A stretch of 19,015 bases of DNA from an uncultured Bacilli bacterium (GTDB lineage Bacteria; Bacillota_I; Bacilli_A; RF39; UBA660). Below, piece after piece: positions 16,384 through 19,015 of the stretch (its first letter is position 1; every line of letters starts with the position of its first letter). The notes under the pieces were generated by a model. That model searched no databases. It had not been told where the DNA came from and saw only the letters and a list, made by a program, of their open reading frames with translations. Where the stretch lies: contig CANQFF010000014.1 in assembly GCA_947598345.1 (NCBI GenBank), forward strand, positions 1 to 19,015, read 5' to 3'. The translations under genes were made by a program, and so were the position numbers.

Positions 16384-17496
16384 TCACCTATCTTTAAATT
16401 TATCCATCATTGCCTTTTTATTTTGAACTGGACTAATTGTTGGTCTACCAAGATCATCTCTTGAACCAAGTTTTGTATATATAACTAATGCTTGTAATTT
16501 TTTATCTCTCATCTTTGGTAAATATTCTTTTATTTCCTCTATCGTACTTGCAGTATATACATCATTAAATCCTAATGATAACAATAATTTTTTAATATCG
16601 ATATTAAAGCCAACAGTTGGTTGACCACCAACTGATTCGTGAGCACCGTTATTTATTAATATATATTTAAAATTTTTTTGAGCAACAGTTGGTATAATTG
16701 AAAATGCTCCCATATGCATTATAAATGAACCATCACCATCTATACAATATATATTTTTATTGCTACCAATACTCATTCCAAGAGCAATGGAAGATGTATG
16801 TCCCATAGATCCTACTGTTAAAAAATCTGAATCATGAGATTCTTGTCTACGCTCTCTAATTTCAAATATTTCTCTTGATGTTTTACCAGTCGTTGAAACA
16901 ATAAAATCATCTTTTTGTAAACAATCTAAAATAGTCTCTAAAGCCTCTTCTCTTTTAATTGTATAATTATTATAAGGCTTTTTTATTTCATAATCTTCAA
17001 AAGTCCCTTTACGAACTATCAAAGCTATTGGTTTACTATTTTGCTTCATATAATTATAGCAATAATCTATTTGTTCTTTATAATTTTCATTTAACACTAA
17101 AGACTCTATATTCATCGTATTAAATAGTTCTATCGTAACCTTACCTTGTTTTATATGTTGAGGTTCATCCTTAACACCAGGTTCTCCACGCCATCCTACG
17201 ATTAAAAGCATAGGAATACTATAAACCTCTTCATCAGCTAGTGAAAGTAATGGATTAACAGCATTACCTATTCCAGAATTTTGCATATATACAACTCCAT
17301 ACTTTCCAGAAGAGACATGATATCCAGCTGATAGTGCAACAGCATTACCTTCATTTGCTGCAATAATATTATGTGAATCATCAGTATTATCTTTTATACA
17401 AGCACATAAATTTTTTAATAATGAATCTGGCACACCAGCAAAAAAGTCGAGATTTTTTTCAATCAAATAATCATAAAATTCTTTTGTATTAATCAT
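16384..17496 (-). CDS. aepY: Phosphonopyruvate decarboxylase (ThDP-dependent)
   Basis: Decarboxylates phosphonopyruvate to phosphonoacetaldehyde and CO2, which pulls the unfavourable PEP mutase equilibrium forward. The 370 aa match the usual length of the family. Seen: a Pyr domain at about 1-165 with the ThDP-activating glutamate in NEGNAVALSAGYH (E49), and a PP domain at about 185-360 with the metal/diphosphate motif GDGSFIMHMGAF (254-265) followed by N283 in INNGAHES. The C-terminal SRDDLGRPTISP block is typical of this family rather than of sulfopyruvate or other ThDP decarboxylases. Its start lies 1 bp after the stop of the PEP mutase gene, and its Shine-Dalgarno (GGAGGA) is encoded by the last codons of that gene, suggesting translational coupling. 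Sulfopyruvate decarboxylase is the main alternative and is excluded by the adjacent PEP mutase. Confidence 0.95.
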   Translation of the reverse strand: MINTKEFYDYLIEKNLDFFAGVPDSLLKNLCACIKDNTDDSHNIIAANEGNAVALSAGYHVSSGKYGVVYMQNSGIGNAVNPLLSLADEEVYSIPMLLIVGWRGEPGVKDEPQHIKQGKVTIELFNTMNIESLVLNENYKEQIDYCYNYMKQNSKPIALIVRKGTFEDYEIKKPYNNYTIKREEALETILDCLQKDDFIVSTTGKTSREIFEIRERRQESHDSDFLTVGSMGHTSSIALGMSIGSNKNIYCIDGDGSFIMHMGAFSIIPTVAQKNFKYILINNGAHESVGGQPTVGFNIDIKKLLLSLGFNDVYTASTIEEIKEYLPKMRDKKLQALVIYTKLGSRDDLGRPTISPVQNKKAMMDKFKDR

Positions 17497-17497
17497 C

Positions 17498-18805
17498 TTA
17501 TTTTCCTCCAGGGATTAATGTTAATATTTCCTTAATTGACATGCAATATTCATCTGCTTCCTTACTTCTACCATTTTCTAATATTGATTTAGCAGTTTTC
17601 ATCATTGCAGGATAAGCACTTCTCAAAAGATGATTTGCATGTATTATTATATCAGCTCCCCAATCGTGCAATTCACTTTCAGTAAATTGATTATATGAAG
17701 TTGGAACTACTATAACAGGAACTTTAGCATATTCTTTTCTAAATTGTTTTAAAAATTCTTTTATTTCCTTGCCGTCTTTTTCTTTACTATGAATCATTAT
17801 TCCATCAGCGCCAGCATCTAAATACTTTCTTGCTCTATATAATGCATCATCAATTCCCATACCAGCAATTAAACTTTCTAATCTAGCAAATATCATAAAA
17901 TCTCTAGTAACTAAAGCTTGTTTTCCTGCTCTTATTTTAGCAGCAAAATTATCAGGATCATCTAATTTCTGTTCAACCTCTGTTCCAAATAAAGAATTTT
18001 TCTTTAAACCTGTTTTGTCTTCAATTATAATTGCTGAAACGCCTAATCTTTCAAGTGTTCTTACATTATAAGTAAAATGTTCTATTTTTCCACCAGTATC
18101 GCCATCTAATATAATTGGTTTAGTAGTTACTTCCATTATCTCATTAATTGTATTTATTCTACTAGTTAAATCAACCAATTCGATATCAGGTTTTCCTTTA
18201 AATGTTGAATCACATAAACTACTAACCCACATTGCATCGAATTCTTTAACTGTATTATTTTGTTCATTTTCATACTTAGCATTTTCTACTATCAATCCAG
18301 ATAAACCGTTTGATGCTTCCATTACACTAATATATGGTTTTAACTCTAATAATTTTTTTAACTTTTTTCTTCTATTATCTGGCGTATTTGAAAGAAATCT
18401 ATATTTTTGTTCAAGATCTGTACAAGAAACATCTTTAGTATATGGAACCTCTATTAATTGTCCACTCCATTGTTTCAATGTATCAATAACCTTTTGCCTA
18501 ATAAGACTTTGAACTCCTGTTCTCCAATCATCACCGTGAATTACATAATCAGGTTTTATTTTCAAAAGGTTTTCGGTATAATCTAACTTATCTTGTTTAA
18601 CTACTTCTTTTATGTTTTTTATATTTTCAAATATACGCTTTCTACTTTCGTAATTTAATAATGGAACTCTTTTATATGTTGCTATTGCCTCATCAGTAAG
18701 TAAACCAATAATAACATCACCGTATTTAGCTCCTTGTTCAATTACATTAATATGACCTTCGTGTATAAAATCTGCTGACATTGCTATATATACTTTTTTA
18801 CTCAT
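17498..18805 (-). CDS. aepX: Bifunctional PEP mutase with N-terminal cytidylyltransferase-like domain (Fom1-like architecture)
   Basis: Committed step of phosphonate synthesis: rearranges phosphoenolpyruvate to phosphonopyruvate, making the C-P bond in the cytoplasm. The 435-aa protein has two parts. Residues 1-135 are a nucleotidyltransferase fold with HEGH at 15-18 (HxGH) and GDDW at 91-94, as in TagD-type cytidylyltransferases; the region that is RTEGISTT in TagD reads KDVSCTDL here, so substrate use may differ. Residues about 150-430 are PEP mutase, with DGDTGG at 234-239 and the diagnostic EDKTGLKKNS at 262-271 (EDKxxxxxNS). The same layout occurs in Fom1 of fosfomycin synthesis, where the N-terminal domain cytidylylates 2-hydroxyethylphosphonate; that function here is inference. 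The ATG follows a strong AGGAGG site and an extended -10 promoter. It is the first gene of the transcript, and the decarboxylase gene follows after 1 bp. The mutase call is very secure. Confidence 0.95.
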   Translation of the reverse strand: MSKKVYIAMSADFIHEGHINVIEQGAKYGDVIIGLLTDEAIATYKRVPLLNYESRKRIFENIKNIKEVVKQDKLDYTENLLKIKPDYVIHGDDWRTGVQSLIRQKVIDTLKQWSGQLIEVPYTKDVSCTDLEQKYRFLSNTPDNRRKKLKKLLELKPYISVMEASNGLSGLIVENAKYENEQNNTVKEFDAMWVSSLCDSTFKGKPDIELVDLTSRINTINEIMEVTTKPIILDGDTGGKIEHFTYNVRTLERLGVSAIIIEDKTGLKKNSLFGTEVEQKLDDPDNFAAKIRAGKQALVTRDFMIFARLESLIAGMGIDDALYRARKYLDAGADGIMIHSKEKDGKEIKEFLKQFRKEYAKVPVIVVPTSYNQFTESELHDWGADIIIHANHLLRSAYPAMMKTAKSILENGRSKEADEYCMSIKEILTLIPGGK

Positions 18806-18875
18806 TTAACTAATCCTCCTAATATATAAATCTAGATTTCGCATATACAATAATTTTGTACTTACGCTCATTTCA

Positions 18876-18903
18876 ATTATACCATATTTAACAGTATTTA
18901 CAA
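18876..18903 (-). promoter_or_regulatory. Extended -10 promoter for the phosphonate operon
   Basis: On the minus strand the sequence shows TATAAT (18881-18876) preceded by TGG, i.e. a perfect TGnTATAAT extended -10, and a partial -35 TTGTAA (18903-18898) with a 16-bp spacer. A start near 18869 would give a leader of about 64 nt ending in AGGAGGATTAGTTA before the ATG at 18805. This is the only good promoter upstream of the first gene. Confidence 0.75.
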
Positions 18904-18909
18904 AGTTTT

Positions 18910-19015
18910 TGACATTTTTTTTAAAAATTTGATTATTGTGTGAAATGAAAAAGTAAATTCCAGTTTCAATATATTAATGTAGAATTTAGTCTTACATCAA
19001 ATTCCAGTATGGGAT
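18910..19015. other. Non-coding right edge with spaced 10-bp direct repeats, possible insertion-sequence end
   Basis: The 10-bp word AAATTCCAGT occurs at 18955-18964 and 18999-19008, 44 bp apart, right of a TGACA at 18910-18914. Several spaced repeats just inside a TGACA-type terminus are reminiscent of IS21-family ends, but no transposase is in the window and the identity is a guess. No gene is seen here. Confidence 0.25.

Noticed and set aside
18841..18869. Riboswitch or attenuator in the leader of the PEP mutase gene
   Set aside because: The leader is only about 64 nt; it holds a 5-bp TACAA/TTGTA hairpin but no terminator or known aptamer-like structure.
18955..19008. CRISPR array or tandem repeats at the right edge
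   Set aside because: Only two copies of a 10-bp word 44 bp apart are seen; too short for CRISPR repeats and no cas gene is present.

Overview
The window looks like a low-GC Gram-positive chromosome (Firmicutes/Bacilli-Clostridia type). It is very AT-rich, its Shine-Dalgarno sites are AGGAGG or GGTGAT, and it has sigma-A promoters with extended -10 (TGnTATAAT) elements. TGA acts as a stop, for example at 3369-3371 where it overlaps the next start, so this is not a code-4 mollicute. I cannot name a genus. All 14 well-supported genes lie on the minus strand and read from right to left. They form one polysaccharide locus that looks designed to make a phosphonate-decorated surface glycan.

Right half (18805 to 12635, first transcript): five closely spaced genes. 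They encode a PEP mutase with an N-terminal HxGH cytidylyltransferase-like domain (the Fom1 layout), a phosphonopyruvate decarboxylase, a fusion of a MobA-like sugar/choline-type nucleotidyltransferase with an iron-type alcohol dehydrogenase, a WecA/TagO-like polyprenyl-phosphate sugar-phosphate transferase, and a LicD-family transferase. In order these predict PEP -> phosphonopyruvate -> phosphonoacetaldehyde -> 2-hydroxyethylphosphonate (2-HEP) -> CMP-2-HEP -> transfer of the 2-HEP group to a lipid-linked glycan. No transaminase gene is present, so 2-HEP is favoured over 2-aminoethylphosphonate.

Left half (12556 to 296, second transcript or a continuation): a Wzx-type flippase, a PAPS-dependent sulfotransferase, an alkaline-phosphatase/sulfatase-fold protein without the sulfatase nucleophile, two near-duplicate GT2 glycosyltransferases, a Wzy polymerase fused to a GT4 glycosyltransferase, an Alg14/PssD subunit, an Alg13/PssE subunit fused through one membrane helix to a DHHW/AlgX-like domain, and an MBOAT O-acyltransferase. 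A 78-bp gap before the flippase holds an extended -10 promoter overlapped by an 18-bp palindrome that could be an operator.

Edges: the left 220 bp hold a near-consensus promoter (TTGACA, 17 bp, TACAAT) reading out of the window into a segment of about 50% GC with self-complementary blocks; it may be a structured RNA or part of another element. The right 110 bp hold short direct repeats that might be the end of an insertion sequence.

Taken together, the window predicts a glycan carrying 2-HEP, sulfate and O-acyl groups, built by an unusually fusion-rich gene set. The nucleotide activation of 2-HEP fused to the reductase that makes it, and the two glycosyltransferase fusions, are the most novel parts.
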